The notes under the pieces were generated by a model. It saw nothing but the letters and a program-made list of their open reading frames with translations. It was not told where the DNA came from and did not search any database. 64,000 bases of DNA, taken from the NCBI GenBank assembly GCA_043228905.1, contig JBHGNT010000017.1, forward strand, positions 4,092,001 to 4,156,000, in the 5' to 3' direction. The translations under genes and the position numbers were made by a program. This DNA comes from Azolla caroliniana. Its lineage: Eukaryota > Polypodiophyta. This document shows positions 63,450-64,000 of this stretch, one piece after another (within the stretch, counting starts at the first letter, position 1; each line of letters opens with the position of its first letter).

Positions 63450-64000
63450 TATACATACATTATACATATATGAATGGTACTGGTATATCAAGTCTCTCAG
63501 GCAGGCCATGATTTACATACATACAAACCTCATATTCTCGGGTTCGGATTCCAGTTCTCGTCAATCTTATCGTGTGCTCATTATTTTATGTTGGTTCTTT
63601 CCGGCACGTTCCACCTACCTATACCCACAGGGCTTTCGAGAAACCATAATGTCATTTGCCCCAACGAGCTCAAAGAGATGTGGCGCTCCACACTACCTAA
63701 TTTGGTGGTACCCTATTATGAAAATGACATTCATCGTTATTACAACATAAGGTGAAAACCATGTTATGAACTTTGAAGGAGGAGACGTGCACACATATGA
63801 ATTATAGATGGTGCGATTACAAACCATGGTCGATCGGATAATTGTCCACTAGCTATATGAACCTGTCTTGGACCTAATAGACTCCTTGAGTACGGTTAAC
63901 ATATGTACATTCACGTTAGCTACTCCCCCATTATAAAACTCACCCACTATAATAGTTCCATAATTACAATGCAAAACAAACAAGAGTGTGACTAAGAGTT
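63450..64000. other. Upstream/intergenic DNA at the window end
   Basis: No gene, RNA or repeat was recognised. Two overlapping short open frames on the plus strand (63,445-63,755) show no domain and are probably chance. Confidence 0.5.

Noticed and set aside
1-64000. CRISPR arrays, operons, bacterial ribosome-binding sites
   Set aside because: None seen; introns and retrotransposons show this is plant nuclear DNA, and the regularly spaced repeats are microsatellites or LTR arrays.

Overview
The window is nuclear DNA of a land plant with a large, repeat-rich genome. The evidence is two intron-rich plant genes (a plastid omega-3 fatty-acid desaturase and a GTE/BET bromodomain protein), plant-type LTR retrotransposons primed by initiator tRNA-Met, L1-type LINEs, and AT-rich intergenic DNA. 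A chromodomain Ty3 element of the type I associate with Tcn1-like chromoviruses hints at a non-flowering lineage (fern, moss, lycophyte or gymnosperm), but this is inference.

Region 1 (1-43,708) is a nest of transposable elements built largely inside two different L1-type LINEs, both read on the minus strand. From the left: a minus-strand chromovirus (1-12,761, left LTR cut by the window edge) is split by a younger GC-rich plus-strand Ty3 element (2,030-9,335; two 792-bp LTRs with three differences seen). The chromovirus abuts LINE-1 (12,762-15,159), which also holds a solo LTR (13,213-13,895). A plus-strand Ty3 element of the OTA (Athila/Tat-like) type follows (15,160-23,311). It lacks its 5' end, carries in-frame stops of a C-to-T kind, and has an extra sense ORF of about 830 codons encoding a long coiled coil between integrase and 3' LTR. 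More LINE-1 (23,312-23,844 and 29,162-29,891) is split by a decayed Ty1/copia element (23,845-29,161), whose 3' LTR contains a 1,242-bp pogo-like MITE. A second copia element (29,892-35,610) lies in the 5' part of LINE-1, has a truncated 3' LTR, and carries a 193-bp insertion in gag copied from its own 5' junction. LINE-2 (35,611-43,708) is split by an intact copia element (36,687-42,197, minus strand) with 503-bp LTRs, a perfect 5-bp target duplication and one open 1,445-codon polyprotein; this is the most plausible recently active element.

Region 2 (about 43,700-47,700) is AT-rich intergenic DNA with a CT microsatellite and several imperfect tandem duplications. No gene was recognised.

Region 3 (47,748 to about 54,690, minus strand) is a GTE8-12-like bromodomain/NET gene: ten coding exons (805 codons), a 5'UTR intron of about 1.9 kb and a TATA box. 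One intron carries a plastid-type tRNA-Asn(GUU) sequence on the same strand.

Region 4 (about 54,700-58,750) is intergenic DNA with microsatellites and a 125-bp tandem duplication.

Region 5 (58,754-63,166, minus strand) is an apparently complete FAD7/FAD8-type plastid omega-3 desaturase gene with eight exons and 449 codons. The last 0.8 kb is upstream DNA. The two host genes are unrelated in function. There is no operon-like organisation, and all regulatory calls are from sequence only.
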